64,000 nt of DNA from Schizophyllum amplum (Eukaryota > Basidiomycota > Agaricomycetes > Agaricales > Schizophyllaceae), in assembly GCA_007026445.1 (NCBI GenBank), contig VDMD01000036.1, forward strand, positions 245,733 to 309,732, in the 5' to 3' direction. The position numbers were made by a program, and so were the translations under genes. A model generated the notes under the pieces. The model was not told the origin of the DNA. It did no database searches and saw only the letters and a program-made list of their open reading frames with translations. Position 1 is the first letter of the stretch. Each line of letters starts with the position of its first letter. This document shows, in pieces, positions 13,385-25,410 of the stretch.

Positions 13385-13950
13385 TCGAGGTGGCGTAAGG
13401 GTTCTACTGTACCATTTCGACCGGTTGTTCACCGGGTGTGACCTGTGACAGGTTTTGTCGGGTTGTTCATCAGTTCACGGGCCAGATGGGCTCGTGACAA
13501 CTGTTCAATGGGTTCACTAACACTTATTATTATTTTACTAATCTCAGAGCTTGTGCATTGATTTTAGAGGCATTTTGGGGTGTATTTCAGCCCAACTATG
13601 CATTAGAAACTTCGATAACTCCCCTTGAATACCCATATACCACCCGGCTAAAAACAATTGGGCAAAATTTGAATAAAAACTCATTATTTTCTTACCTGTT
13701 GCACCGTTCACGGACCCACATGACATGTGACAGAACCTGGATTTGTTCAGTTCAAGGCTGAGCATGACGCGTGACATGAACAAGCGGTCGAAATGGTACA
13801 GTAGTATGTATACTCTGATCAAGGGCTGCGTGCAGGGGAGTCCGATGGCTGCGCGCTCGATCCCGGAAGCCAGCTCGCCCCTCGGCCGCCCTCCCTTTTG
13901 TTCTTGTGGCCCTTTCGACGTTCGTGACTTAGACTACTGCCCGACAGAAG
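13385..13950 (+). repeat. tRNA-like spacer repeat, copy 2 (split by MITE)
   Basis: Same spacer as copy 1 but on the other strand. The A-box-like TGGCGTAAGGG is at 13391-13401 and the degenerate B-box-like GCTCGATCC at 13855-13863. The element at 13407-13801 sits between them, exactly where copy 1 is uninterrupted. Confidence 0.4.
13407..13801. mobile_element. MITE, Tc1/mariner-type (TA target)
   Basis: 395 bp with 25-bp terminal inverted repeats differing at one base. Both ends begin CTGTACCATTTCGACCG. TA flanks each side (13405-13406 and 13802-13803). The paralogous spacer near 11080 is the empty site. No coding capacity and AT-rich inside. TA duplication and short TIRs fit a non-autonomous Tc1/mariner-class element. 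Confidence 0.8.
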
Positions 13951-14205
13951 TACTCTCTGTGACCCGTCTCTGCTCAGATGTATTGAGCTATATGAACGTC
14001 GGCCGTGGGAGACTAGGTATATGCACATGGATGAATTTATCGACTTGCCAGTGTGTGCGCCACAATATGCAAGCCTTCAGTCACGTGTACTGTTCAGAAG
14101 CCACGCACCGTCACCACACTGTGACCTGATTCTCCCAACACGGCCGCCGTCACGCCGTCGTCGGCTCGCTGACGCGCGTCGTCAACAATCGAACGTATTT
14201 GCACC

Positions 14206-16125
14206 ATGGCAGCCCCAAAGTACCAGGAGCTGAAGCTTATGTACGATCGCTTGGAGAAGACTGTCAGTGCACCCGCTCGACGGGTTCTGTCGAATCAGAT
14301 CAAGGCCCTGATCGTCGAGCCCGAAAGTCTTGCCTTGCTATCCAAGGTTCCTTTCATGCTTCCCGAAGGAGTGCAACAATCTGGGCTCGACGTGTCCGAG
14401 GTCATCAACGATTTCTCCTTCGTTATCGTACTCCTCGACTTCACGGAGCACGATGATCGAGGTGACCTCAGGCTAGCCGACTCTGCCTTGCAGCGCATCC
14501 GGCAGATCTGGTATAAACTGGTGGCATGGATCGAATACATTTATACCCCGACCTTGGCGACCTACAATCGAATGTGGATACCCCCGTACATCCTGGGCGG
14601 CCTCCTCTGCGCAATATTCCGCACCAAAGCGCGCTTGGCCGACCTACTGGCGCAAACATCGCAGGTGTACCGCATCTTCATCGATTTATGGCTCCAATCG
14701 TTCACATACGCAGGTGAACCTGTTTTGAGCAAGACCACGCTCACTGCATTCGATAATCTCGCCAACGCTGTCTCTTTCGTATTCTCCATCGAGGGGCAGC
14801 CGCCCTCGTGCGTAGACCCCTTCGCGAAGGAAGAAGCCCTGACGCTCGTCCGGCATCGCATCGGCGACTTGTACAAACTTGCCACCTCGTGTCTACAGCA
14901 GTGCGTGCGCTGCAACGATCCTGCCTCGAAGCAAAGCACATTCGATCAAATATCCGCCATGCGATATCTCGTCGTCCGTGTTCTCCCCATGACTTGCTTT
15001 CCTCGCGCCGTCGTTCGCACCATCGTCTACATGGCCCGCGTATTGAGCACCAGGCCCGACGAGCTGGACAGCGCGAACTCCGCCTGTCGGCTCGTGGAAG
15101 ACATCTGGGAGAAAGCAACCGACGATCGGTCAGTTGTTTGGGCCCTTCGCGATGGCATCCTGCCTGTCATCGTAGCCCTCAACCGCAACGACGAACTCAC
15201 CCCGACGATCAAGATTGTGGTGAAGCGCGCGATATACCTTCCGGTCGCACGCGCTCTCGCCGCGCTCCCCGAACGTGTAGACCTCAGGAATGCTGGCATC
15301 AACCCGGAGATGACGAACAGTGCGCACGAGGAACTCATCGACCGCATTAGCTTTGCGATATGGCTTGATCGGAAGATCTGCGCCAACTCAGCAGTGCGTT
15401 TGTTCTCTTTTTTTCCTGGGTTGGGGACGGTCACCGATGCAGCGCCGCGCTAGTGTCCTGACAGGCACTCTGATGTTGAACAGAGGTACCGACGCTGTGC
15501 TTGCTTTCAAGTGCACTACTGCTCGAAAAGCTGCCAAGTTGCGGACTGGCCCGTGCACAAGGCGTTATGCAACCGCGGCACCCTCTTCGAGATAGTCGGT
15601 GCGTAGTTCAAACAGCTCTCAGATACTTCGAGACTCATGAGCACGCAGAGGTTGAAGAAAAGCCCGACATTCGACCGCTCCACGCCTTCTTCACTTGCCT
15701 CGCAATAGATTCGTATTTCTATCGCGTCGGCCAAGGAATAATGGCCGAAATGGAGGATATGTTGCGAGAAGTATCTTGTCCCGTGACATTCAGTGTGGGA
15801 TTGGACTTCTCCCTCTTCTCTCCCCCTCTTCATCCAGGAAAGATCCGTGCCCACAGGTACGTGGAACTACTGGCACCAATCAACTGAAAGCATGACTCAA
15901 CGCAACTGCTCTTACAGGTATAGGTCGGAAGGCGATGAAGCCGAAAGTTTTGAGGCTACCGTTACCGCCATAGCACACCTAGGACGGCTTCGCGGCGTCA
16001 TGGTGGCGGTAAAGACCAAGAGGTGGTCACTGTCTCAATTCAGGCAAATCACGGAGACGCTGCCGACGTATAGATGGCGTGGTCATCACTTCAGGGAGAT
16101 GGTGGACTCATGGTTGGCGGGTTGA
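14206..16125 (+). CDS. MYND-type zinc-finger protein, copy 2
   Basis: Four exons: 14206-15393, 15484-15598, 15649-15856, 15918-16125, 572 aa. Same plan as the 146-2000 gene: about 400-residue helical region, finger across the first junction (RCACFQVHYCSKSC, then DWPVHKALC), and a short C-terminal domain. The first ligand pair looks incomplete: CANSA joins directly to RYRRC, without the second cysteine seen in the other copies. The finger may be degenerate or the splice site misplaced. Start ATG 14206 is preceded by GCACC and begins the open frame. Confidence 0.75.
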
Positions 16126-16259
16126 ACGAAAATGCGCGCCATGCTTTTCGAGGATTGCACGGTGCTACAAGTGTATACTAGGGCCATCGATTTCGGTATT
16201 GATTTGTCTCGACATCAAACCTGTCATTCCTACATTTCCTGTACCGACTACGTAATTAT

Positions 16260-17396
16260 TCACTTCTGGATGTCTACGTTCATCATCCCGTTCTTGAAGC
16301 TCTCCTTGGGCTTGTCAAACCTTTCATAGGTGGCAGTGGCCGAGCCCGCCGTGATGGCGATCTTGCCCTCCTTCAAACCGTCCATAACGGTGCTGGTGAA
16401 CTCGGACAGTGGCATCCAGAACTTGACGAGCGAATCCGTCGTACCCTCCGCTACGAAACATGTCAGTCAGATCCCTCAATTTGCAGGAGATCTCCCGACT
16501 CACCATCGTGCAGCTCAGACTCGACGAGGCTGATGGAGAACGCTAGCGTTAGCGCGTAAAAGAAACATGTCAGACAGTAGGGCGCTTACGGAGGAATAAT
16601 CTCCAGAACGTGGACGTTCGTCTTCGCATTCTCCATCTGGATGCGAAGCGAGAAGATCAGGCTATGAATTGCGGCCTGATTGCAACCAGAGACTCGTCAG
16701 TGCGTTGTGCTGCCTTCGCACGCGCCGTACGCACCTTCGTCGCCGAGTAGTTGCAGATGGGGGCCAACGGGATTATAGCCAGGCCAGCGGTCACTGGGAC
16801 AAGCAGTGTAGGGCGCTCCTTCTGCGATGAATCCTCAGCAAACCCGACCAATTGCGCAAGAGTGCCTAATGACTTACACCAATCTTGATGAGGTGCGGCA
16901 TGAAAGCAGTGATCATGCTAACGACCGCGAGGTAGTTGATGTTGAACTCGCTGCTAATCTCTGTGAAAGCGCAATTATATTCGCATCGTCAACGGAGGAC
17001 AAGCGCCACAATTGCTTACTAGAGAAATCCACCTTCTCTGGCTCCGCGAAGTTGACCATGTACTGAATCCCCGCATTCAGGATAATCGCGTCGAGCTGCA
17101 GAATGCCTTCAATGATCTGATCGCCCTCCAGGGGGATTGTCAAGTCTTACCTCCGGGTACTTGCCAACCACTTCGTCTGCGAACGCCTTGATCTTGTCGT
17201 GCGTCGTGTCCATGTCGAACTTCACGGTCTCGAAGCCCTCCTTCGCGAGCTCGTCGAGGCGCGCCTGACGCCGGCCCGTAACGATGACCGTCGGGTGCGT
17301 GGGGAGGTCGCGGATCGCGCGCGCAAGGGCGCGCCCGATGCCCGCGGTGGCACCGGTGACGAGAACACACTTGCTAGTGAGTATATTGGCGGCCAT
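16260..17396 (-). CDS. Short-chain dehydrogenase/reductase, paralog B
   Basis: Seven exons, minus strand: 17396-17151, 17095-17020, 16960-16878, 16821-16735, 16675-16590, 16529-16504, 16450-16260, 264 aa. Motifs: TGATAGIG cofactor loop, LNAGIQ (intact NAG motif) and NYSATK catalytic Y-x3-K. All exon lengths equal those of paralog A, so the duplication is recent relative to intron turnover. Amino-acid changes cluster in the C-terminal exon (FWMPLSEF against YWMPLAEF). The C-terminus ends DIQK against DMQN. Substrate unknown. By its motifs this copy is the better candidate for the active enzyme. Confidence 0.87.
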
Positions 17397-17633
17397 GGTA
17401 CTGAGTTTAGACGTGAAGGATGTGAGTTGTCAAGTACAGTGAGCGAACAGGGCTTTTATAGGTCTCGCGATTATACAGCGCTGGGACCAAAAAATCAAAG
17501 ACATGGCGGGTAGCATCCGTGTCTTATCCCGCAAGGGGAAAGCGTCCGCGAACGGAGGTCACGCGCTTGGACCCATTGCGTTGCATCCATGAGCCAATTG
17601 TGGTTGGTTTCCGTACGCTCGTAATACAGTCTT

Positions 17634-19414
17634 TCAATGCCCTTGCCTATAATCCTCGAGAACCAACTCCCTCAGCTGCGTCAAGGTATACGTGAAAGAA
17701 ACCACAGACACGTCGGACCTCAGCCTCGCAACAGCGACGACCTCGTGCTCGTCTAGGTCGTGGAGGAATGGGTACAGCTCATCCGACTCCGGATCCGCAA
17801 CAAATACGGTGTGGCTAGGCGAAGGAAGCTGCTCGAAGTCGATTGTGATTTGGAACACGCACACCAACGACGAGTCCGGCGGGATGAATTGGTCGATCTC
17901 TGCGAGAATATCAAGGCCGTGGTGACGCGTATACTGTACGCCATTACACCTCATAAATTGCACCTGCGACAGCCCAATAGGGTGGGCGCGAATTTTGTCT
18001 TGCAAAAGAGAGCATTGCCATGTGAAAAGACGTCGTAGGCAAAAAAATCTGGAACTTACCTAAAATCTGATGGATTCGTAAGAGAGGATCTATGTGACAG
18101 ATGCGCTGGTGCGCCGGTCGATGGGCTTTCTGACATTCCACAGAACAATAGTAAGTCATGGCAAGGCAAGGGCAACGGGAGAGCCTGGTTCCGTCGCCGG
18201 CTGTTTTGCCACACTATAGGTTTTACTTGAGCGACCGTAGCCATATGTATGACAAAATATCGCACCTGCGGATTCGAGCATTGTTCACCGTCCAGAAGGG
18301 GCACGAAGAGTAATCGTTCCTTTATCGTGTCGTTGAGAATGGTATTGGCCTGCGGATCGGCCCAAATCTCGAAGTTCGTCTCGCACGAGGCGAGCGCGCG
18401 CGCCACAGGGACGAAGATGGACCTCCGCATCATCAGTTCCAAGCCGCGGCTGAGCTCATAGTTCAGGTGCTGGTTGGCGGCCATCATGAGCGGCATTATC
18501 CCGTCACGAAGGGCCCAGACGAGGGGACGATCGTCCTGCGCAGAAAGCCACATGCACTCTACGACGCGGTAGGCTAACGTCAAGTCCTTTCCCTGCGGGC
18601 CCTTCTTGAGGTCTGTCGCCCAGCGAACGAGCGACCGAATGACGTGGCGTGGGTAGGAGGCGAGAGGAAGAAGGTCGTTGGCGAGGGTGAAGATGATCGT
18701 GAGCTGACTCGATACTATTTGCGCGCTGTAGGGGGGCGGCTGTGCCGCGACCATGAGACACGCCATCGCCCGCTTGTAAATGCGCTTCGGGCGATGGTTC
18801 GTCGCCTCGAGGATTCCCTCCAACATCGGCGGGGCCGTGCCAGGAGGACCGCGGTCGCCAGTGAGCGCCTGCATCACTACTTTCACGATACGACCATACA
18901 GCTCCAGTGGGTTGCGGTCAAATAAGGCAGTCTTGTGAGAGTACCATCGCTTGTCCCCATGAAGCCACGAATCAGCGAGAAGGCGGTAGACCCGGGGCGT
19001 CTGCGCAAGGAGATTGGAAAGCTGGGATCTATGCGCAACGAGTTCGCCGAGGATAATCGCGGCTATCGCGTCGGACGAGTGACTAGGGTTGTCAATATAT
19101 TTGTTGGCTGGGTGGATGAACTCGGTCCATGCGACCAGCTGGAACCACACGCGACGGGTGAAGGGGATGGCCACCGCTGCGAGGTCCGATGTCTCCCAGA
19201 CGGCCAACAGCAGATGGTACAGGCTGAGAATGCTACCTGTCGCGTTGCGAACAGGCTGAGATGACTCCTTCCACTGATATTGTGGCAGAGTGAAGGGATC
19301 GACTTGGAGGGCGGGGAGTGCATCGTTGAGTAAGGCTTCCGTTCGAGAGACATATCTTGTCCGCGCTTGAGAAGATAGATTTTGTTGGCTGAGCCGATCG
19401 ACAAGATTTTCCAT
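17634..19414 (-). CDS. MYND-type zinc-finger protein, copy 3
   Basis: Three exons, minus strand: 19414-18266, 18213-18060, 17998-17634, 555 aa. The finger spans the first junction: QCSNPQ plus CGKTAG, then SRCPCLAMTYYCSVECQ and HRPAHQRIC, giving a full set of ligands. The N-terminal 380 residues follow the same pattern as copies 1 and 2, for example WALRDGIMP, present in copy 2 as WALRDGILP. The C-terminal 120 residues include an acidic strand-rich segment. It is divergently placed from the plus-strand paralog and separated from SDR-B by a short spacer. Function unknown. Confidence 0.75.
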
Positions 19415-20228
19415 CTCAAAGGAGTCAGAGGGGGCTGGCGAGCGAGAATAGGGGCCCAGTTAAAAAAGGTACGGAGATTTGGTCCGATAGTGAGGATCAC
19501 GTGCCTAATGTTCATTTTCACTGTGACACTGACACTGCCAGACAGTGCGGTCAAGTGCGGTCACGTTCGTACCCTGTCGTCGGATGAGCAGCGCTCCAGC
19601 CTCGGCGCTCGCGGCTCATAGACCACAGCACATCAGCAGAATGATACGTTGCAGTACTCACCTCGAGTAAATGTCCCGACGACCCCAGGCGCCTCCACCC
19701 ATCTGTCGAGCAAAGCATGCACGCGATCCGAGGCTGGGAACCAAGTCGCGCTGGATATCGGGAGAGACACAAATAAGGGTATGTATGTCGGCGGTGTACA
19801 CTCTATGGACGTAGTTCCTATTGATACATATTTTACTAGTAATTCGTGTCTGGCATCAGGGAAATCATGGGGGAGGGGACCAGATCGTGGGGGAGGGGAC
19901 CAGATCGTGGGGGAGGGGACCAGACCCGGGAGAGGAGCCCTAATCATGGGGGAGGAAACCAGATCATGGAGGAGGGGACCAGACCATGGAGGAGGAGAAA
20001 GGGCCACGGGGGAGGAGAGTGGATAAAGCGACCGCGCAATAATGAGTGTGGAAGTCGCCGCGAAGATACAACGGGGACGGGGAACACAGGGAGCGCAGGC
20101 ATGCACACGACCAAGCCCATGACGGGTATACACGCACTCGGGAGCAGCGAGGGTACGCACTCCGACCATCGAGTAACACGTACTCCGACCGTCGAGTAAC
20201 ACGTACTCCGACCATCGGGGGTACGTAC
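19415..20228. repeat. Minisatellite spacer between two genes
   Basis: Two short tandem arrays: about 19860-20025 (purine-rich 19-20-bp unit around gggggaggggaccagatc) and about 20150-20235 (unit around cgtactccgaccatcg). No coding frame is supported. It lies between the MYND copy 3 start and the bHLH gene 3' end. Confidence 0.6.
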
Positions 20229-21448
20229 TCACATCATCGAGTACAGGGAGGAGCCTTCCGGAGGCGCCTGCCGGGTCGCCATTCCGCCCAGGCCGCCGTC
20301 ATGGATGCTGCTCATCCCGTTGGAACCCTGGCTCATGTAGGAGCCCCTGCGCTCGAAGCCGGGCATACCGCCGCCCATGCCGCTTCCGCTGCGCGGCCGC
20401 CCACCCTCAAACCCATTGCTGCGCCCATCGAAGCTGCCCCGGACATCGAATCCGTCAAAGCCAGCCGGGAGCTCCGTGCGCGCGGACGCCGACCCCGACC
20501 GCGACCGCTGCATGAGCGAAGGGTTGCTGCCGAAGAACTGGCGGTCGAAACCGCTGTTCATGTCGAAGCCGCGGAGGCGCTGCTGCGGGGGCAGAGGGCG
20601 CGTGAGCGGAGTGACGGAGGGCAGGGTCTAAGCGATCTCACCTCGTGCGCGAGCTGCTGCTGCTGCAGTGGGGTCAGATCGAAGCCGTTGGTCTGCTGGC
20701 CGCCGTACATGCTGCGGGAGGAAGGGTCAGATGACTGACGCGAAAGAAGTAAGACGTATACGACGCACCCGCCCTCGTTGCCGTTGAGCATGCCTGCCTT
20801 GAGCATCGCGAGGCGTCGCGCGTGCTCAATCTGCTGCTGCTGCTGGATGTACCGCGGATCCGCCGCCGACATGCGTCCCTGCTGCTGCTCGTACTCTTCC
20901 TCAGGCACCTCGTCCGCATCGGGCTGGACCTCGGGTAAGACCTCCATCTCCCCCGCGAGGACCATGGAGAAGGTATCCGAGCGCGGCGGCTCGTCGACAA
21001 GGCTGATCCCCTTGCGCACACGCCATTCGTTCAGCTCGCGCCGGAGCGCATCCGTCTCGAGCTTGAGCAGGCGAAGCTCCCGCGCGGCCGCAGCTCGGTG
21101 CCGCTGAGCAGCCTGGACGTGGGCGATCGAGCCGTTGACGATCGCGGACTTGGACGGGCGACGGATTGGGGAGAGGTTGGGAAGGAGGGCAGCGAGGTCG
21201 AGGAAACGCCCGTTCAATGTCTCGCGGCGGGCTTTCTCAACTGCGTTGTGTGATGCGCGCTTCTCCGCAGTCGTGTTGCGTCTCGCCGCGCGCCGGCGAT
21301 CATTGGCGGCCGCTGAGTGGGATGTTGAGGGTCCCGTGGAGGGTGCAGTGCCGGAGTTGGCGTCGTTGGTACCTTGCCCATCGAGCATGGGGGTGTGAGG
21401 GCCGGAGGACTCGCCGGACGAGCTGACGGGGGATTGACGACCGGACAT
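20229..21448 (-). CDS. bHLH transcription factor
   Basis: Three exons, minus strand: 21448-20769, 20711-20642, 20582-20229, 367 aa. The basic region and helix 1 read RASHNAVEKARRETLNGRF, with the H-x3-E-x3-R DNA-contact pattern of E-box binders. Helix 2 follows (SKSAIVNGSIAHVQ). A leucine-rich helix (RELRLLKLETDALRREL) could extend dimerisation. The C-terminal half is Q-, G- and S-rich, like an activation region. Expected to be nuclear. It resembles fungal bHLH regulators in general; I cannot assign it to a named subfamily. The start ATG 21448 is the first in frame. Confidence 0.85.
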
Positions 21449-24239
21449 GATAGTGGGGGTGATTGGTTATGGAGGTGATGGTTGGTTGGACGCCTGCGGA
21501 GGTCGGTTCGCGAGCAGTGCTCAAGCGTTTGTTTGCGGGTGAAAAGGGATTGGCAAGGGTCGCGAGCTCTGTGGACGGCCGCGTCAGCACAAAGGGCAAA
21601 ACTCATGGTATAATTCGCGCAGGAGGCAGTAAGATGAACGAGGCTGTACCCATCGTCAAGACGATGAGTTTGCTCCTCACTCGTTGTGCTGCCAGGTGCG
21701 CCATGCGTCCCCGGCCTCCCCGCTCCCTGTCGAAGGCCCCGCATGGTCCCCTCCCCGCCCCACGCGCACGAAAAAGGCAAGATCAGATGTACGCACTCCA
21801 AGCGGTATCCTTGACCAACAGGTATTGGCGGGAGTAAGGAGAAGGGGGGTGGCAGGCGTCGCGGTCGTCGGGGCTTTGTGCTCGACTCTAGCACATAAAA
21901 ATCAGGGAGCGACGATGGCAAGATGCAAAAGGGCCGTCACCAGATTTCCCGGGGCCGCTTCCTATTTGATACCGGTCCGGGCGACAAGCGATCGGCACGT
22001 CGGCTGGACAACCGTCGGCGATATCCGACGTGCGGGCATCGCCGCACTATGAGCGGCCGCTGGCGGGCGTTCGTCCGAAGCCTCTCGACGATCTTTGTGC
22101 GCAGTCTTAGCGTCGTCGCTAGAGTTCTGAACGTGTATCGGAGAGGATAGCGGCCTCGGGAGACAAAGGGAGGGGGGCAGGAGGACAAAGAAACAAGTCG
22201 GACGACGCAAGCTCATCACCGGGATCATCGCGCCTCTGCGCTTCCTGTCTCAGTCTGACTTTCCAGGCGCGCCCCAGCGCATCTGACCCGCTTACGATGG
22301 ACATGATACGTCTCTGTACGTTGAGGCGTAAGATGGTGAGGGTGCCTTATGGGGCGACATGCTAATAGAATTCTGGAGGTTGCCGCCGGTCCCATTGCTA
22401 GCAAGCGGCGCCGTCATGGGCCCATGGGGTTCACCAAAGCGGAGATTTCGAACGACTCACGCGCTCCGAGTGTATTGTCCCAAAGTCCGGCAATTATACC
22501 AGGAACGTCGCGGTGTCGGCCCTGAGCGGTGCGCAGCTCGTGCGAGTGGGGCAGCGAAGTTGGGATCGTGCATACTCTCGAAATGACTGCAAGAACAGGC
22601 AGCATTCGTCTTGCCGCGTATCCGATCTGATGCATCCAGCAAGAACAATGGCACGCACGATTTCTATTTGCTTTTCAAGGATCACGTCGGGGATCATCGG
22701 AGTCCAATGCCTCCGGATAGCGGCGCAAGCAGGTAGGCCGGTGCTCTCGCTTTCGTATCTTCGCACCAAATCGATGTGGTGAAGATCGGAAGGGTTCCAG
22801 GATGAGGGTCAGAGCCGTCCCAAAGAAGAGGGTTCCGATTCCTCTCAAAGAAGAGGGTTCGGATTCCTCTCGACGAAGAGGGTTCGGATTCCTCTCGACG
22901 AAGAGGGTTCGGATTCCTCTCGACGAAGACGGTGCCAACTCCTCTCAACAAAGACGGTTTCGACTCGCCCCATGCAAAACGATCCTGCACGAGCGCAGAT
23001 CAGGTCCATCATGACAGAAGTATCGCGCGCCTTGGCCCAGAAAGGTATAAGAAAGGAGTGAGGCCTTGAGGGTGCAATCGCCAGAGATCGTGCGCGTTCG
23101 CCAGAGATGGTGCTTGATCGCCAGAGACGGTGCTTGATCGCCAGAAATCGTGCGCAATCGACGGATGGGGGAAGTAGATAGCAGACAGCTCGGTGTCGTG
23201 ACGTCGCACCAATGGTAAGTCTGCAGGATTGGTCATGCGCGGATGGCAAGCTTGCAGGATTGTCAGGCGCAAATGGTAAGTCTGCAGGAATGTCATGCGC
23301 GAATAGCAGGCCTGCAGGAATTGCCATGCGCGAACGGCAGGTCTGCAGGATTGTCAGCGAATCGGATAATCAGAGTTGAATGGTGAGGAGGAGAGACGAG
23401 ACGAGGTGACAGAGACGGCAGAAGAGAGGACAGTGGAAGAGTACGATGAGGGAGATGATTGGTAAGGACAAAAGAGGCATATATGCGCACCATCATGGGA
23501 CGGGAACACACGGATGACGGACGAGAACGCACGGCCGTACCTGGGTCGTATATGCATGCATATACAGTAGCCCTGCATTGTCCTAAAGAAGGTAATATAG
23601 CCGGTCGCGGTGTGATAAGCACGTCGTGTAAGGGACACGGCGGAGCAGTTGGATGACCTGCGATACCTTCGTCCATTGTGAAGTTCGTCGGAGGTATGGT
23701 CAGAGGGCGGTGCAAGAAAGGAGAATAGGCGCAAGCGAGGGCAGTAGGCGCAAGCGAGGGCAGTAGGCGCAAGCAAAGACGATAGGCGCCCAATCAAAGC
23801 CATAGATCTTGCCTAGGAGACGTTTGTTCCTCTTCCCCGTTGGCGTCCAATTAAAGGCAGAGCAGCGTCAAGTAGCATCACGGCGTTGACGAAGATATAG
23901 CAGCAGAAAACGAGAGGCGCGTGTTGGCAACTCAGACGTGACGGTCGGGACGAAGAGTGGACGCGATCACGTGCGTTATATCCGTCCGCCCATGGTCCCG
24001 CCGGCGAATGATCGCGACCACGTCCATAGGCCCCCAGAGGCCAACATATATCGGCCCACCCAAAGAGGAAGCGAGGCTCAGGGATTTCCTGCGCTCATAA
24101 ATCCAGCAACAGTCCACTCCTTGCCCCAATGCAGGTTCACAAAGTTGTCTTGCAGGACGGTGATATACAGTTACAATGATTCAACGCGTGCCAATAAAGG
24201 AGGACTAGTATGTTCAATATGAACCAGGGCACCAGTTCA
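21449..24239. other. Gene-poor region with several minisatellites
   Basis: About 2.8 kb without a supported gene. It starts with the bHLH promoter. Tandem arrays occur at about 22800-22945 (24-bp unit around gaagagggttcggattcctc), 23080-23165 (unit around gatcgccagaga), 23205-23360 (unit around aatggtaagtctgcagga) and 23725-23785 (19-bp unit around ggcgcaagcgagggcagta). Confidence 0.65.
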
Positions 24240-24370
24240 GGTGGACTGGGACCTCCACGCTTCGGATGGACTTGGGGCTCCACGCTCAGGATGGACCCGA
24301 GCTCGACGCTCAGGATGGACTCGAGCTTAACGCTCAGGATGGACTTGGGCTCCACGCTCAGAGTACACCC
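24240..24370. repeat. Tandem repeat downstream of the AT-hook gene
   Basis: Roughly 24-27-bp units containing cacgctcaggatggact, about four copies, in the probable 3' UTR of the AT-hook gene. Confidence 0.6.
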
Positions 24371-24405
24371 CAGCTCATCGCTCATAACGGCCCCGAGCTC
24401 AACTC

Positions 24406-25410
24406 TCATTGCTCCGCATTCTTCCGAGGCCGTCCGCGTCGCCGTTTCGGTGGCGGAGGGTCCGTGTCTGCGTCTCCGGATGCGCCCTCGCCCTTGTATG
24501 CGTCTCCGGATGCGCCCTCGCCCTTGTCCTCGTCCTCGGAAGGCGGCGGCTTGGCTTTGGGCTGCGGGGGTGGATGATGGTGAGCACAGTGCTGCGCGGC
24601 CGCGACAAGAGTGTTGGGAATGCGGCAGAGGTGTTGGGAATGCGGCAGAGGTGCTGGGAATGCGGCAGAGTCGTTGGGAATGCGGCAGAGTTGCGGAGGA
24701 CCGTGAAAGAAATGGGGGTGACGGACGACAAGCATAAGGGTATGGAGGCGTCGGATAAGGAGGCGGTAGGATACGGAGGCGGTAGGATACGGAGGCGGTA
24801 GGATATGAGTGGGAAAATGTAGGCGATGGCAATGGCACGGAGAAGACAAAAACATAGAACATAAACAAGCCACGTACCGGACGACCCCGCTTCTTCGGTA
24901 CCTTCACCGGCGGGTCCAAGGCGAGGTCCTTCGGCTTGTTCTTGCTGCCCTTAGGCCTCCCTCTCCCGCGCTTGACTGGGACGGCGGGCTCCCCCTCCGG
25001 TGCGGGTGCGGCGCTCGTCGTCGCATCTGGCAACGTATAAGAATCAACGAGCAAGATTCCACGAAGCAAAGCCTGAGCTTGTCAAGCTCCGCCTCGCGCG
25101 CAGGACATACCTAGGAGTTTCTGTTCTGCCGCTATGAAAGGGGGCCGCGTAAGCCCACCGCACACCAATAAACCTGCTGACTCACCCGCTTTCTCCGACG
25201 ATTTGGCCATATGGGAAAATTCGCTGGTCGCGCCCCTTTGGGTCTCTGATTCTGCCTTGGCGAGCAAAGTCTTGAAATAATCGAGCCTGGGGATACAACC
25301 CGTCAGTGAGCCGCAGCGCCAGCAACCGCCAATACTTACCACCTACGAGGCAGCAAGATGAGTGCCGAAATCAAGAACGCCTTGGGCGCAGACGCACCCT
25401 TTATCGTGCG
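24406..25410 (-). CDS. AT-hook DNA-binding protein (5' end unresolved)
   Basis: Minus-strand exons 25410-25340, 25286-25186, 25131-25111 (21-nt microexon), 25026-24878, 24561-24406, phases consistent. Three AT-hooks are visible: KRGRGRPKGSKNK, KKRGRP and KRRRGRPRKN. AT-hooks bind the minor groove of AT-rich DNA, so a nuclear, chromatin-associated protein is likely. A helical segment (LDYFKTLLAKAESETQ) precedes the hooks. Between hooks 2 and 3 is an acidic repeat (DKGEGASGDA twice). No ATG lies in the first exon I can define, so at least one more 5' exon is missing. The 316-nt intron 24562-24877 holds tandem repeats. Confidence 0.65.

Noticed and set aside
24600..24690. Regular repeats reminiscent of a CRISPR array
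   Set aside because: Tandem units without unique spacers, inside an intron of a eukaryotic gene.
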